From: Methylotenera sp.
Lineage (GTDB): Bacteria; Pseudomonadota; Gammaproteobacteria; Burkholderiales; Methylophilaceae
Direction of reading: 5' to 3'
NCBI GenBank assembly: GCA_030652995.1
Contig: JAUSAG010000005.1
Coordinates: forward strand, 1-64,000
Length of the DNA: 64,000 nt
Positions 9,530-19,511 of this stretch are shown one piece after another (position 1 is the stretch's first letter; the number at the start of each line of letters is the position of its first letter). The position numbers and the translations under genes were made by a program. The notes beneath the pieces were generated by a model that worked only from the letters and a program-made list of their open reading frames with translations, was not told the origin of the DNA and made no database searches.

Positions 9530-10756
9530 ATGACGCAAGCATCTTTAGGTGAGTCTGTTGTCCAGAAAGTAGTGCAAGCGCAAAACAATGGTGTTGCGGC
9601 ATCCGCTACACAAACTCAGCCGCTATGGTTGCTGGCAGAGGTAACATATCGCTGTCCGCTTCATTGCGCATTTTGTTACAACCCGACTGATTATGATAAG
9701 CACACTCAAAATGAGCTGACTACCGAGCAGTGGATACAAGCTTTGCGAGATGCACGTAAATTAGGTGCAATTCAGCTCGGTATCTCAGGTGGCGAACCAT
9801 TATTGCGTGATGATATTGAAGATATTGTGATTGAAGCCAAAAAATTAGGTTATTACAGTAATCTAATTACTTCTGGCGTAGGGTTGACTGAAAAACGAAT
9901 TCAAGCGTTTAAAGACGGTGGTTTAGATCACATCCAATTGTCGATGCATGATATTACTGAAGAAATCAATAACTTCATTACTAATACCAAAACTTTTGAG
10001 CTGAAGAAAAAAGTGGCCGCAATGATTAAAGGTCATGGCTACCCAATGGTACTTAATGTGGTAATACACCGCTACAACATTGGACATATGAAACAGATAT
10101 TAGAAATGGCCGATGCGCTTGGTGCCGAATACATTGAACTAGCAAATACTCAGTACTACGGCTGGTCATTGGTGAATCGTAGCCAATTAATGCCCACCAA
10201 AGAGCAGGTAGATGAGGCGGAAAGAATTACCAATGAATTCAGGGAAAAATCCGGCAGTAAGATGAAGATATTCTTTGTCGTGCCTGATTATTTCTCCGAT
10301 CGCCCTAAAAAATGCATGAATGGCTGGGGTGAAGTATTCATGATCGTCACTGCAAATGGTGATGTATTGCCCTGCCATTCAGCCCGCGTATTGCCCAATA
10401 TGCAGTTTCCAAATGTCAAAGATACTGGGCTGGAATACTCTTGGAAAGACTCGCCTGCTTTCAACAAATATCGGGGGACAGGCTGGATGAAAGAACCGTG
10501 CCGCACCTGTGATGAAAAAGAAAAAGATTTAGGCGGATGTCGTTGTCAGTCATTCCTGTTAACGGGAGATGCTGAGGCCGCAGACCCGGTTTGCAGTAAA
10601 TCACCGCATCACTATCTGATTGAAAAAGCCATTGAAGATGCAAAAAATCCGGTAATAGCCTCACAGCCAATTGTGTTCCGTAATGATAAAAACTCTAAGA
10701 AAATTATCGCAGGCGAACTGAAAGAGCGTGTGGATGAGTTTCATGCCTTGCCTTAA
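9530..10756 (+). CDS. pqqE: Radical SAM PqqA peptide cyclase PqqE
   Basis: 408 residues. The N-terminal radical SAM motif CPLHCAFC (CxxxCxxC) near residue 42 binds the SAM iron-sulfur cluster. A SPASM region at about 310-350 includes CRTCDEKEKDLGGCRC. It forms the Glu-Tyr carbon-carbon bond in PqqA. A good AGGAG ribosome binding site precedes the start. It is the last gene of the cluster before a terminator. Confidence 0.97.
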   Translation: MTQASLGESVVQKVVQAQNNGVAASATQTQPLWLLAEVTYRCPLHCAFCYNPTDYDKHTQNELTTEQWIQALRDARKLGAIQLGISGGEPLLRDDIEDIVIEAKKLGYYSNLITSGVGLTEKRIQAFKDGGLDHIQLSMHDITEEINNFITNTKTFELKKKVAAMIKGHGYPMVLNVVIHRYNIGHMKQILEMADALGAEYIELANTQYYGWSLVNRSQLMPTKEQVDEAERITNEFREKSGSKMKIFFVVPDYFSDRPKKCMNGWGEVFMIVTANGDVLPCHSARVLPNMQFPNVKDTGLEYSWKDSPAFNKYRGTGWMKEPCRTCDEKEKDLGGCRCQSFLLTGDAEAADPVCSKSPHHYLIEKAIEDAKNPVIASQPIVFRNDKNSKKIIAGELKERVDEFHALP

Positions 10757-10826
10757 ATGTTAACGCTGATAATTTAGGGTGCCTTGCCAATATATTAGCC
10801 ATAATGCCCCATATTATGGTTAAATT

Positions 10827-10863
10827 AAACGCGCTTCTGAGCTTATTCAGCAGCGCGTTTTTT
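10827..10863 (+). terminator. Rho-independent terminator after pqqE
   Basis: Outer arms AAACGCGCT and AGCGCGTTT enclose an inner CTGA/TCAG stem, followed by a run of T. It lies about 70 bp after pqqE and just before the next gene. Confidence 0.85.
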
Positions 10864-10878
10864 ATTTGAGAATAAATC

Positions 10879-12063
10879 TTGAAACATCATTCCTCACCAC
10901 TTGTGTTATCGGTAGTCCTTGCGAGTTTGGCCGCATTAGCGCCGTTTGCTATCGATACCTATCTACCGGCTTTCCCCGTGTTAGAAAGTAATTTGGGTGG
11001 CACTTCACTTGAGTTGCAACAAAGCCTCACATTTTATTTGCTACCCTATGCATTAATGACGTTGTGGCATGGCGCCATTTCAGATTCCATCGGGCGCATT
11101 ACGACCATTAAGTGGGGCTTGGGTGTTTTTGTTTTGGCTTCAATCGGCTGTGCTTTTGCCCCCAATGTTGAAACACTCTGGTTTTTTAGAGCGCTACAAG
11201 GGCTTTCAGGCGGGGCAGGCAACGTGGTGGCACGTGCAATGGTACGTGATCTATTTGAAGGCCCGCAAGCACAGCGCGTAATGGCCACCGTACAAATGCT
11301 ATTTGGCATTGCACCAGCGGTGGCGCCTATTATTGGCGGTTTATTACTTGGGATTCATTGGCAAGCTATTTTTATCTTTTTGGCATTGTATGCCGGCGTT
11401 AGTTTATGGGCAGCGGTACGTTATTTACCTGAAACCATGCCAAAAGAAAAACGGTTGCCACTGTCAGCCAAACAAGTGATTAAAGACTATCGCATTATTT
11501 TTGGGGATAAAGAGTTCAATTATGTAGTATTTGCATTGGGCGCTAATTTTGCAGGATTCTTCCTGTATGTGTTAGCGAGCCCAGTGTTTTTAGTCAAACA
11601 TTTAGGTTTAAGTGAGCACCAATTCGGTTGGATGTTTATTCCTACGGTATGTGGCATGGTGCTGGGTTCTTATCTGGCTAAACGTGCGGCAGGTAAATAT
11701 CCTCAACACCAAGTCATAAAAGTTGCATATCTCTGGATGGCGGCAATGGCAGCGTTAAATCTATTGGTTTGTTTTATGCTGCCAACTAACGCTATTTACA
11801 ATATCATACCAGTCGCATTATTTAATATCGGTATGGCGTTGGCGATGCCCATACTCTCATTAGCTGCGCTTGATCGCCACCCAAGAATCCGTGGCACAGC
11901 GGCTTCAGGCCAGGCTTTTATTCAAATGCTGTTATCTACAGTTTCAGCAGGTCTCATTGTGCCACTGGTTTGGTATGCGCCATCTGGTTTGGCGTTAGCC
12001 ATGGCAGGGTATTTGATATTTGGCTGGATGATGATCAGGCAAGCCAGGCTTTTAAAGCACTAA
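10879..12063 (+). CDS. Bcr/CflA-type MFS drug exporter
   Basis: 394 residues with about 12 hydrophobic helices. The DTYLPAFP segment in helix 1 is typical of Bcr/CflA multidrug transporters, with the MFS motif between helices 2 and 3 (GAISDSIGRI) and RALQGLSGGAGNVVARAMVRD in helix 4. The start is TTG at 10879; no ATG lies near, and the N-terminal helix would be lost with a later start. Substrate is unknown. Confidence 0.88.
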   Translation: MKHHSSPLVLSVVLASLAALAPFAIDTYLPAFPVLESNLGGTSLELQQSLTFYLLPYALMTLWHGAISDSIGRITTIKWGLGVFVLASIGCAFAPNVETLWFFRALQGLSGGAGNVVARAMVRDLFEGPQAQRVMATVQMLFGIAPAVAPIIGGLLLGIHWQAIFIFLALYAGVSLWAAVRYLPETMPKEKRLPLSAKQVIKDYRIIFGDKEFNYVVFALGANFAGFFLYVLASPVFLVKHLGLSEHQFGWMFIPTVCGMVLGSYLAKRAAGKYPQHQVIKVAYLWMAAMAALNLLVCFMLPTNAIYNIIPVALFNIGMALAMPILSLAALDRHPRIRGTAASGQAFIQMLLSTVSAGLIVPLVWYAPSGLALAMAGYLIFGWMMIRQARLLKH

Positions 12064-12077
12064 TAAAGCACTCACTT

Positions 12078-12581
12078 TTAAGTTTCTAACTCACTTTTCC
12101 ACGTTAAAAAAACACGGCAGTCAAACTCAAGCTGGTGATAATCCGGCTCCATATGTTGGCAAAGTTGGTAGAAGGCTCTGTCGTGGTTGCGCTCCTTTAG
12201 GTGCGCCAACTCATGCACCACAATCATACGTAGAAATTCAGTTGGGGTTTCTTTAAAGAACGACGAAATTCGGATTTCTTTTTTAGCTTTAAGTTTGCCG
12301 CCTTGTACGCGTGAAATAGCCGTGTTAAGGCCAAGCGCATGATGCTCTATACTTAATCGGTTGTCGTAATGCACTTTGTCTAACAGCGGCGCGTTGCGCA
12401 AAAACGCTTGTTTAATATCGTTACTGTATTGATATAGTGCTTTATCGGTTTGTATAGTGTGATTTTGTGGGTAACGTTGTGTGATGTAGTCACCGAGCAA
12501 GTGCTGCGTTTGCAGTTGCCTGATTTTATCTTGCAGGGCAGGTGCATAGTGCTGAAGGTATTTGAGTGGCGGCATTATCAC
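12078..12581 (-). CDS. YgjP-like zinc metalloprotease domain protein
   Basis: 167 residues. The motif VVHELAHLKERNH is a zincin HExxH site, and the C-terminal half (HMEPDYHQLEFDCRVFL) matches the YgjP/DUF45 metallopeptidase family. Substrate is unknown. It lies downstream of the ferredoxin gene on the same strand and converges with the exporter gene. Confidence 0.8.
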   Translation of the reverse strand: MIMPPLKYLQHYAPALQDKIRQLQTQHLLGDYITQRYPQNHTIQTDKALYQYSNDIKQAFLRNAPLLDKVHYDNRLSIEHHALGLNTAISRVQGGKLKAKKEIRISSFFKETPTEFLRMIVVHELAHLKERNHDRAFYQLCQHMEPDYHQLEFDCRVFLTWKSELET

Positions 12582-12591
12582 AGATAGACAA

Positions 12592-12611
12592 AAGGAGGCA
12601 TACGCCCCCTT
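12592..12611 (-). terminator. Hairpin downstream of ferredoxin
   Basis: On the minus strand the arms AAGGGGGC and GCCTCCTT pair (one G-T) around GTAT, followed by a short T-rich stretch. It lies 19 bp after the ferredoxin stop and just before the YgjP-like gene, so it may reduce read-through. Confidence 0.55.
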
Positions 12612-12630
12612 GATTTTTTATTTACTTGGA

Positions 12631-12954
12631 CTACTCAATGAGTAAATCGCGCTTACCTGGTACGCCATTCATTGCTTCGGCATCTTCAAGGGCTTCTTTA
12701 CGCGAGGTAATCACCGGCCATAATTCAGCCAAGCGTGCATTTAGTGCGATAAATTCCTGCTGATCAGCTGGCACGTCATCTTCTGCAAAAATAGCTTCTG
12801 CGGGGCACTCTGCCACACATAGTGTGCAGTCAATGCACTCATCAGGGTTGATGGCTAAAAAGTTTGGGCCTTCTACAAAGCAATCCACTGGGCAAACATC
12901 TACGCAATCAGTAAATTTACATTGAATACAGTTTTCAGTAACCACATAGGTCAT
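12631..12954 (-). CDS. fdxA: Seven-iron ferredoxin, FdxA type
   Basis: 107 residues. Two cysteine clusters are visible: [17 protein letters not shown] near residues 9-25 and [12 protein letters not shown] near 40-51. This is the 3Fe-4S plus 4Fe-4S arrangement of the FdxA family, with the usual C-terminal helical extension. It is a soluble one-electron carrier. It could supply the neighbouring sulfite reductase, but that is inference from position. Confidence 0.92.
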   Translation of the reverse strand: MTYVVTENCIQCKFTDCVDVCPVDCFVEGPNFLAINPDECIDCTLCVAECPAEAIFAEDDVPADQQEFIALNARLAELWPVITSRKEALEDAEAMNGVPGKRDLLIE

Positions 12955-13064
12955 TTTTAAGTCCTTTACCGCTTTAAAAGCTAAAGTGTTATTTTATTAG
13001 AAATTTAGTTGGCTTGCTCGGCTTAATTGTTACGCCATATCTATTTGCATGACTAAAAGATAGG

Positions 13065-14363
13065 TCAAATAATCATGCCGGCGCCAACCGTATTATTAGT
13101 GCTTTCATCAATCACAATAAATGCGCCTGTGGCACGGTTAGTGGTGTAACTATCCACCATTAGCGGTTGTGCAAGTTTGAAGCTCATGCGTGCAATATCG
13201 TTCATTTTTAAGTCAGTAGTGGCTTGTTGCTCCAGCGTATTCACATCTATTTTGTATGAAATAACATCTACTTTAGCTTTAGATTCACGCGTGGTGTGGC
13301 GGATTACGTAAGTGCGCGCAGGTGACAAGGGTGTTTCTGATAGCCAGCACACAAAAGCTTCAATGTTTTTTACCGGCGCAATATTGCTGCCGGTTTTTAC
13401 AATCATGTCGCCACGTGAGGTGTCAATTTCATCTTCGAGCAGCAAAGTTACGCTTTGCTCGGTTTGCGCACTTTGCAATTGCGCTGCACCTAGTTGAATT
13501 GCTTTTACTTTGGATTGGTAGCCATTCGGTAATACGGTAACGGCATCACCCACTGCAATATCCCCACTTTCAATGCGCCCCATAAAGCCTCTAAAATCGT
13601 GCAAAGTAGCATCAGAACTGGCATGCGGGCGACATACAAATTGTACAGGGAAGCGAAATTCTTCACATTGATCAATGTCTGAAGCCGGTGCTTTTTCTAA
13701 CATTTCAAGTAGCGTTTCGCCGGTGTACCAAGGCATATTTTCGAGTCTATCTACCAGCATGTCACCATTTAAGGCTGACATTGGGATAAAACGAATATCA
13801 TGGCTATCGCGCTGCAAACCAATCTCGGTAGCAAAGGCTAAATAATCAGCACAAATTTTGTCGTAAACGGCTTGGTCGTAATTGATTAAATCCATTTTAT
13901 TGACAGCAACCACAATGTGCTGAATCCCCACCAAATGCGCTAAATAGCTATGACGACGGGTTTGGGTGAGCACACCACGGCGCGCATCAATCAAAATAAT
14001 AGCCAAATTGGCAGTAGAAGCTGCGGTGACCATGTTGCGTGTATATTGCTCATGGCCGGGCGCATCCGCAATAATATATTTGCGTGTGCCCGTGCTGAAG
14101 TAACGATAAGCCACGTCGATGGTAATGCCTTGCTCGCGCTCAGCCTGTAAGCCGTCGGTCAGTAGTGATAAATCTACAGCTTGCATACCGCGTTTTTTAG
14201 AGGTATTTGATATTTGTGTAAGCGTATCCGCTAAGATAGTTTTAGTATCAAACAGTAAGCGACCAATTAAAGTGCTTTTGCCGTCATCGACAGAGCCGCA
14301 GGTCATAAAGCGCAGTAGGGAGTCGTTGTGTTGTGTTTGCTTTGTATTTTGCATAGTGTTCAT
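13065..14363 (-). CDS. cysN: Sulfate adenylyltransferase subunit 1 (GTPase)
   Basis: 432 residues, EF-Tu-like GTPase. Motifs are GSVDDGKST (P-loop), DAPGHEQY and NKMD. It drives APS synthesis from ATP and sulfate together with CysD. There is no C-terminal APS kinase domain, so this is CysN alone and not a CysNC fusion. The ATG directly follows the cysD stop (TAAATG), showing translational coupling. Confidence 0.95.
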   Translation of the reverse strand: MNTMQNTKQTQHNDSLLRFMTCGSVDDGKSTLIGRLLFDTKTILADTLTQISNTSKKRGMQAVDLSLLTDGLQAEREQGITIDVAYRYFSTGTRKYIIADAPGHEQYTRNMVTAASTANLAIILIDARRGVLTQTRRHSYLAHLVGIQHIVVAVNKMDLINYDQAVYDKICADYLAFATEIGLQRDSHDIRFIPMSALNGDMLVDRLENMPWYTGETLLEMLEKAPASDIDQCEEFRFPVQFVCRPHASSDATLHDFRGFMGRIESGDIAVGDAVTVLPNGYQSKVKAIQLGAAQLQSAQTEQSVTLLLEDEIDTSRGDMIVKTGSNIAPVKNIEAFVCWLSETPLSPARTYVIRHTTRESKAKVDVISYKIDVNTLEQQATTDLKMNDIARMSFKLAQPLMVDSYTTNRATGAFIVIDESTNNTVGAGMII

Positions 14364-15293
14364 TTAGAAATAGCCTTCCTTCTTGCGTTGTTCCATGGAG
14401 GCGTCTGAAGTCTGGTCGTCCAATCTGGTTGCACCACGCTCAGTAATAGTTGTGGTTGCCGTTTCAAGTACAATTTTACTGACGGTATCCGCGTCAGAAA
14501 TCACAGGGGCTGTACAGGTAATGTCACCTACGGTTCTAAAACGCACTTGCATATTGATGATTTCTTCACCGGCTTTTGGTGGATTAACAACCCCGCCATC
14601 TGCAAGTGGCACATTGACAGGGACGATGGCACCGTCACGCATGACCACATCACGATGATGCGAAAAATAAATACTGGGTAGGCTTAAGTTTTCGCGTTCA
14701 ATATATTGCCAAACGTCCATTTCTGTCCAATTAGAAATTGGAAAAGCGCGAATGTTCTCACCTTTGTGTGAACGTGCATTGTAAAGATTCCACAATTCAG
14801 GACGTTGGTTTTTAGGATCCCATTGACCAAACTCATCGCGAAAACTCATGATACGTTCTTTGGCACGCGCTTTTTCTTCATCGCGACGTGCCCCACCGAT
14901 GCAGCAGTCAAAACCGAACTCTTCAATGGCTTCAAGCAATGTCACTGATTGATGCTTATTGCGTGGCTCATCGGGTGTTTTAAGCACCACGGTACCGCGT
15001 TTCATCGAATCTTCAACTGAGCGCACAATCAGACGTTCGCCAAGTTCTGTTGCACGTAGGTCGCGGAAATCAATCACTTCCTGATAGTTGTGACCGGTAT
15101 CAATATGCATTAACGGAAACGGGAATTTACCAGGACGAAAAGCTTTTTCAGCCAAACGCAGGATGCAGAGCGAGTCTTTACCACCTGAAAACAGCAATGC
15201 AGGATTAGCGCATTGCCCTGCAACTTCGCGCAGAATATGAATAGCCTCGGCTTCTAGCCAATCTAAGTGAGATAAGGGTTGTTTAGTTGTCAT
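14364..15293 (-). CDS. cysD: Sulfate adenylyltransferase subunit 2
   Basis: 309 residues, PP-loop ATP pyrophosphatase fold. Signature LLFSGGKDSLCILRLA near residue 33 and the C-terminal TSDASMEQRKKEGYF are typical of CysD. It forms adenosine-5'-phosphosulfate with CysN. The gap to cysH (15294-15446) shows no gene. Confidence 0.96.
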   Translation of the reverse strand: MTTKQPLSHLDWLEAEAIHILREVAGQCANPALLFSGGKDSLCILRLAEKAFRPGKFPFPLMHIDTGHNYQEVIDFRDLRATELGERLIVRSVEDSMKRGTVVLKTPDEPRNKHQSVTLLEAIEEFGFDCCIGGARRDEEKARAKERIMSFRDEFGQWDPKNQRPELWNLYNARSHKGENIRAFPISNWTEMDVWQYIERENLSLPSIYFSHHRDVVMRDGAIVPVNVPLADGGVVNPPKAGEEIINMQVRFRTVGDITCTAPVISDADTVSKIVLETATTTITERGATRLDDQTSDASMEQRKKEGYF

Positions 15294-15446
15294 GTGTTTT
15301 AGGTTTTAAAAATCAAATTCATCGGTGATCAATGCAAATGCATTTCGCATTTAATAGGGTCAAATTCATTCAAGGTGAGTTACAAACAGCGAACTTTAGA
15401 ATTTTACCAGTTTTTATCGGTGTTCATTGGCGGTTAATCAAAAGGT

Positions 15447-16214
15447 TTACTTTTTTACATGCAAACCGCATTCTTTACTGGTTGGGTCTTCCCACCACCA
15501 GCGGCCAGCCCTTACATCTTCTCCCATGGCAATTGGGCGCGTGCACGGCGCACAACCAATACTGGGATAGAACTGGTCATGTAGCTTGTTATAGGGTACC
15601 TCATGTAAACGAATGTAAGCCCAAACCTCTTGTTCTGTCCAATCACTTAAAGGGTTGAGTTTTTCCAGTTTATTGCCTGCATCAAATTCACGAAATGGCA
15701 AATTAACGCGGGTCGTCGATTGCTCAGCACGCATGCCGGTAATCCAAGCCTTTTTGTCTTTTAACGCCCGTTGTAGCGGCTCAACTTTACGCATAAAACA
15801 GCAGGCTTTACGTAATTCTATAGACGCATAAAATGCGTTGATACCATTGGTTCTGACATAATTTTCAACCGTATCAGCTTGCGGGAAAAATATTTTAAGC
15901 TTGGTATGGTAAGTTTGTTCTGTTTTTTCAATTAAATCGTAGGTTTCGGTAGGCAACCTACCTGTATCTAATGAAAAAATCTCAATGGCTAGTTGTTCGC
16001 GTTGAATAATGTCTGTGAGCACCATGTCCTCGGCGCCCATGCTATTAGCAAAAGTGATTTCATGGTGGCTACCATGTTCTTGAATAGCCGCTGTGAGCAA
16101 ACTGACAACATGCGCACGTTTTTGGCTCACATAGGCTTTGAGTGAATCTGTGAGTTCAGGTGAAGTGGCCGGGTTGTTTGCCGCTGGTTTTAGCATGGAA
16201 ATTTGGTTGCTCAT
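15447..16214 (-). CDS. cysH: Adenylyl-sulfate (APS/PAPS) reductase
   Basis: 255 residues. It has a PP-loop-like nucleotide site (FANSMGAEDM), the cysteine pair KACC near residue 136, GCAPC near 222 and the catalytic ECGLH near the C terminus. The CC/CxxC set binds a 4Fe-4S cluster and marks the bacterial APS-using type. No APS kinase gene is seen nearby, which agrees. It reduces APS to sulfite with thioredoxin. Confidence 0.95.
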   Translation of the reverse strand: MSNQISMLKPAANNPATSPELTDSLKAYVSQKRAHVVSLLTAAIQEHGSHHEITFANSMGAEDMVLTDIIQREQLAIEIFSLDTGRLPTETYDLIEKTEQTYHTKLKIFFPQADTVENYVRTNGINAFYASIELRKACCFMRKVEPLQRALKDKKAWITGMRAEQSTTRVNLPFREFDAGNKLEKLNPLSDWTEQEVWAYIRLHEVPYNKLHDQFYPSIGCAPCTRPIAMGEDVRAGRWWWEDPTSKECGLHVKK

Positions 16215-16232
16215 TTTATGTTTCTTTTCACG

Positions 16233-16850
16233 CTACGCAACATTATTTTGGCTTCGATTTAATCTACGCCAAACGGGTTGTTTATCATCCACTGCACCTT
16301 GATAGGGCTGACTGAAGTCTTTAAGGCTTTGCAAAGCCTCTTGTGCACTGCGGTCTGCGCGAATTAAATAACTATCAAAGCCTGAACGCTTTAAGAAAAA
16401 CAATTGGTCGCGCAATACATCACCGAAAGCGCGTAATGTATGATTAAAACCATAGCGAGTGCGTAATAGGTTGCCGATTGAGAAAATGCGGCCGTCAGCA
16501 AAACGCTCGACATAAACGGCAATCAACGGGAATATATTGAGGTCAGGCTCAGCATTGGGCAGGCTTTCTAGCACTTCATGCGTGGCTAACCAAATGCCGA
16601 CCTCTTGCTTGGCGATACGCGTTGCCAACTCACTTTTACGCGCCAAGTAAACCGACAATGGTACTAATATTTTCCCGGTTGCTGGAATTTGCGTATTTGC
16701 AATTTGCTCAGCCGAGATTGTGTTCTCGCCAGTAAGTTTAAAAAGTACAACTTTGCCTGCTTGTTTGCGTACTTCTTGATCTACTTTTGGCAATGTAACC
16801 AAAGTCCAATCGTCGGACACAATTTCATTTTGGGTAATAAGATTAGACAT
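16233..16850 (-). CDS. DUF934 protein of the sulfite reductase operon
   Basis: The chosen start at 16850 (MSNLITQNEI) gives 205 residues and overlaps the cysI stop as ATGTCTAA, the classic coupled arrangement; a longer frame to 16973 would run far into cysI. The conserved region is near residues 90-165 (FADGRIFSIGNLLRTRYGF...LRAFGDVLRDQLFFLKRSGF). DUF934 proteins are found next to CysI in many proteobacteria. Their biochemical role is not settled; an accessory role in sulfite reduction is inferred. Confidence 0.85.
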   Translation of the reverse strand: MSNLITQNEIVSDDWTLVTLPKVDQEVRKQAGKVVLFKLTGENTISAEQIANTQIPATGKILVPLSVYLARKSELATRIAKQEVGIWLATHEVLESLPNAEPDLNIFPLIAVYVERFADGRIFSIGNLLRTRYGFNHTLRAFGDVLRDQLFFLKRSGFDSYLIRADRSAQEALQSLKDFSQPYQGAVDDKQPVWRRLNRSQNNVA

Positions 16851-18525
16851 GCGCTGCCTCATTTTTTGATTCAGTTGTTGCATAAACGTGCGCCTTGAAT
16901 GGTGCAATACCAATCCGGCGCACCGTGTCGATAAAGCGCTCTTCATCAGACCGTTCTTTGAGATAAACCTCAATCAGCTTCTGCACGACGCCAGGCATTT
17001 CTTCTGCTGAAAATGCCCGTCCGATAACCGTAGCCAAGCTGGCGTCATTGCCTTGTTTGCCGCCAATTGATACTTGATACCATTCTGAACCATCTTTATC
17101 CACACCCAAAATGCCGATGTGACCAACGTGATGATGGCCGCACGCATTCATGCAGCCTGAAATGTTGAGTTCAAGTTCGCCGATGTCGTGTAAGTAATCC
17201 AAGTTATCAAATTGCATTTGAATCGCTTGGGCAATGGGAATGCTTTTAGCGTTGGCCAAAGAGCAAAAGTCACCGCCTGGGCAGCAAATAATATCGGTAA
17301 GTAAGCCAATGTTAGGCGTCGCTAAACCGTACGCACGGGCTTTTTCCCACACAGCGAATAAATCGCTTAATTTCACATCGGCCAGAATTAAATTCTGCTC
17401 ATGAGAAACACGTAGTTCACCAAAGCTGTATTCTGCGGCTAAATCTGCAACCACATGCATTTGTTCACTAGTGGCATCACCTGGGGCCTTACCATGAGGC
17501 TTTAGAGACAATGTAACTGCACGGTAGCCTGAGATTTTATGTGGATGCACACTACGTTTAGTCCAAGCGTTAAACGCGGCACTGCTTGCAATGGCAGCAT
17601 CAAAACTTGAGTCGTGTGCAGGTAATGTTGCATAGTCAAAAGCTTCAAAATGCTGTGCAACGCGCGCTAATTCAGCTTCGGTAATGGTGTTGGGGCTATC
17701 TTTCAGATGTAACCATTCAGCTTCAACTTGCTTGCTGAATTCATCAATGCCCAAGGCCTTAACTAAAATTTTAATACGTGCTTTGTAAGCATTGTCGCGG
17801 CGACCATGTAGGTTATACACACGGATAACAGCTTCGCAATAGGTGAGGGCATGTTGCCATTCAAGGTGCTCTCGAATCACTGTGCCCAAGATTGGCGTGC
17901 GACCTAAACCGCCGCCCACCCATACTTTAATGGCGACTTTGTTTTCAGTATCACGATAAAACTCCATGCCAATATCATGCATTTGCACAACAGCACGGTC
18001 TTGCTTAGTGCCAGATACAGCAATTTTAAATTTGCGAGGCAATAGTGCAAATTCTGGATGAAATGTACTCCATTGGCGTATCACCTCTGCCATGGCGCGT
18101 GGATCTATAATTTCATCAGGGGCAACCCCTACAAATTGATCGGTAGTGATATTGCGAATGCAATTGCCTGAGGTTTGAATAGCATGCATTTCAACGGTGG
18201 CAAGCTCAGCCAAAATATCTGGCGTATCTTCAAGTTTTGGCCAGTTAAGTTGCAGGTTTTGGCGTGTACTAAAATGACCATAACCTCTGTCGTATTTAGT
18301 CGCAATGTCAGCTAATTTATGTAATTGGCGACTAGATAACATGCCATAAGGTACGGCTATACGCAGCATAGGCGCGTGGCGTTGAATATATAAGCCATTT
18401 TGTAGGCGCAGTGGACGGAATTCGTCCTCGGATAACTCTTTTGCTATATAACGGCGCACTTGGTCGCGATATTGAGCCACACGTTCATCAACAAGTTGTT
18501 GATCTATTTCATCATATTTATACAT
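16843..18525 (-). CDS. cysI: Sulfite reductase hemoprotein (CysI/NirA family)
   Basis: 560 residues with two ferredoxin-like half domains and a C-terminal siroheme/4Fe-4S site. The cysteines lie in CCPGGDFCSLANA and NISGCMNACGHHHVGHIG. It reduces sulfite to sulfide in six electrons. Its place between DUF934, cysH, cysD and cysN and the sulfite exporter argues for sulfite over nitrite. No CysJ flavoprotein is in the window, so the electron donor is open; ferredoxin is possible. Confidence 0.93.
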   Translation of the reverse strand: MYKYDEIDQQLVDERVAQYRDQVRRYIAKELSEDEFRPLRLQNGLYIQRHAPMLRIAVPYGMLSSRQLHKLADIATKYDRGYGHFSTRQNLQLNWPKLEDTPDILAELATVEMHAIQTSGNCIRNITTDQFVGVAPDEIIDPRAMAEVIRQWSTFHPEFALLPRKFKIAVSGTKQDRAVVQMHDIGMEFYRDTENKVAIKVWVGGGLGRTPILGTVIREHLEWQHALTYCEAVIRVYNLHGRRDNAYKARIKILVKALGIDEFSKQVEAEWLHLKDSPNTITEAELARVAQHFEAFDYATLPAHDSSFDAAIASSAAFNAWTKRSVHPHKISGYRAVTLSLKPHGKAPGDATSEQMHVVADLAAEYSFGELRVSHEQNLILADVKLSDLFAVWEKARAYGLATPNIGLLTDIICCPGGDFCSLANAKSIPIAQAIQMQFDNLDYLHDIGELELNISGCMNACGHHHVGHIGILGVDKDGSEWYQVSIGGKQGNDASLATVIGRAFSAEEMPGVVQKLIEVYLKERSDEERFIDTVRRIGIAPFKAHVYATTESKNEAAHV

Positions 18526-18569
18526 ATACTTAAACTTTTATCTTTAAACTTTTTAAACTGGCTTTTAAA

Positions 18570-19364
18570 TCAAGCCAAGACGAATTTTAAACCAATAATA
18601 AGTAACAGCGTAGCTAAAATGAGCCGTAAAACTTTTTCTGGAATTTTTACGCTTAAATGGCTACCAATCCATATACCGGGTAACGAACCGATGAGCAGGG
18701 TGCCTAACAATTCAAAATTCACATGACCCAGTGTCCAATGTCCAAAGCCAGCGACGGCGGTTAACGGAATAGCATGTGCCAAATCGGTGCCGACGACTTT
18801 TAGCGTACTCATTTTCGGGTATAAAAACAATAGCGCCAATGTGCCCAATACCCCAGCACCTACCGATGATATGGTGACCAGCGCACCTAAAACGACACCA
18901 ACAAACACGGTTAATGGAATTTGCATTTGCTTAAAGCGTCCGCTACTGATTAAGTTATGCTCAACTTCTCTAATTTGTTTGCGTGTTACGTAGCTACGTA
19001 TCAGCAACGCAACGGAGGTGAGAATAAGCGCAATACCCAAGGTCAACGTTATAATACCGGTGACATCTTTTTCAATTTTAATTAAATGCTTAATGACAAA
19101 AATCGTAGCAATCGCTGAAGGTAAGCTACCGGCTGACATCCAGCCTACCACGCGCCAATCAACGGATTTATGGGTGTTATGATGAACAAAAACGCCACCG
19201 GTTTTAGTGATTGCGGCATAAAGTAAGTCTGTACCTACCGCAACAGCAGCCTTAAAGCCGAATAAAAACACCAGTAATGGCGTCATGAGAGAGCCGCCAC
19301 CCACACCAGTAATACCAACTAGCAAGCCAACCGCAAAGCCGGCAAATATATAACCAAATTCCAT
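18570..19364 (-). CDS. TauE/SafE family sulfite/sulfonate exporter
   Basis: 264 residues with about eight hydrophobic helices in two halves. The repeated glycine-rich motif GxxxGxTGVGGGSLMTPLL at the N terminus and GALVTISSVGAGVLG in the middle are typical of TauE/SafE. It is first in the cys operon, and a role in exporting excess sulfite or moving sulfur anions is inferred from context. Confidence 0.88.
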   Translation of the reverse strand: MEFGYIFAGFAVGLLVGITGVGGGSLMTPLLVFLFGFKAAVAVGTDLLYAAITKTGGVFVHHNTHKSVDWRVVGWMSAGSLPSAIATIFVIKHLIKIEKDVTGIITLTLGIALILTSVALLIRSYVTRKQIREVEHNLISSGRFKQMQIPLTVFVGVVLGALVTISSVGAGVLGTLALLFLYPKMSTLKVVGTDLAHAIPLTAVAGFGHWTLGHVNFELLGTLLIGSLPGIWIGSHLSVKIPEKVLRLILATLLLIIGLKFVLA

Positions 19365-19511
19365 ATGGAGTATCCGTCATTAAAATTTACTTCAATTTAG
19401 GCGCGGACTATACCAGCAAATAATAATTTTATTTAAGAATATGTTATTCTATGCATATACTTTTTAATTATATAAAATCATCTGATGAAATAGATGGAAA
19501 GTTGACTATAC
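19365..19511. promoter_or_regulatory. Divergent promoter region between the cys operon and cysB
   Basis: A 147-bp AT-rich region between two divergent units. It contains the inverted repeat AGAATA/TATTCT at 19436-19441 and 19445-19450. CysB-type activators bind degenerate sites in such regions and often repress their own gene. The binding site is inferred from location only. Confidence 0.4.

Noticed and set aside
19436-19450. Defined CysB binding site
   Set aside because: Only a 6-bp inverted repeat is visible and CysB sites are too degenerate to assign from symmetry alone.
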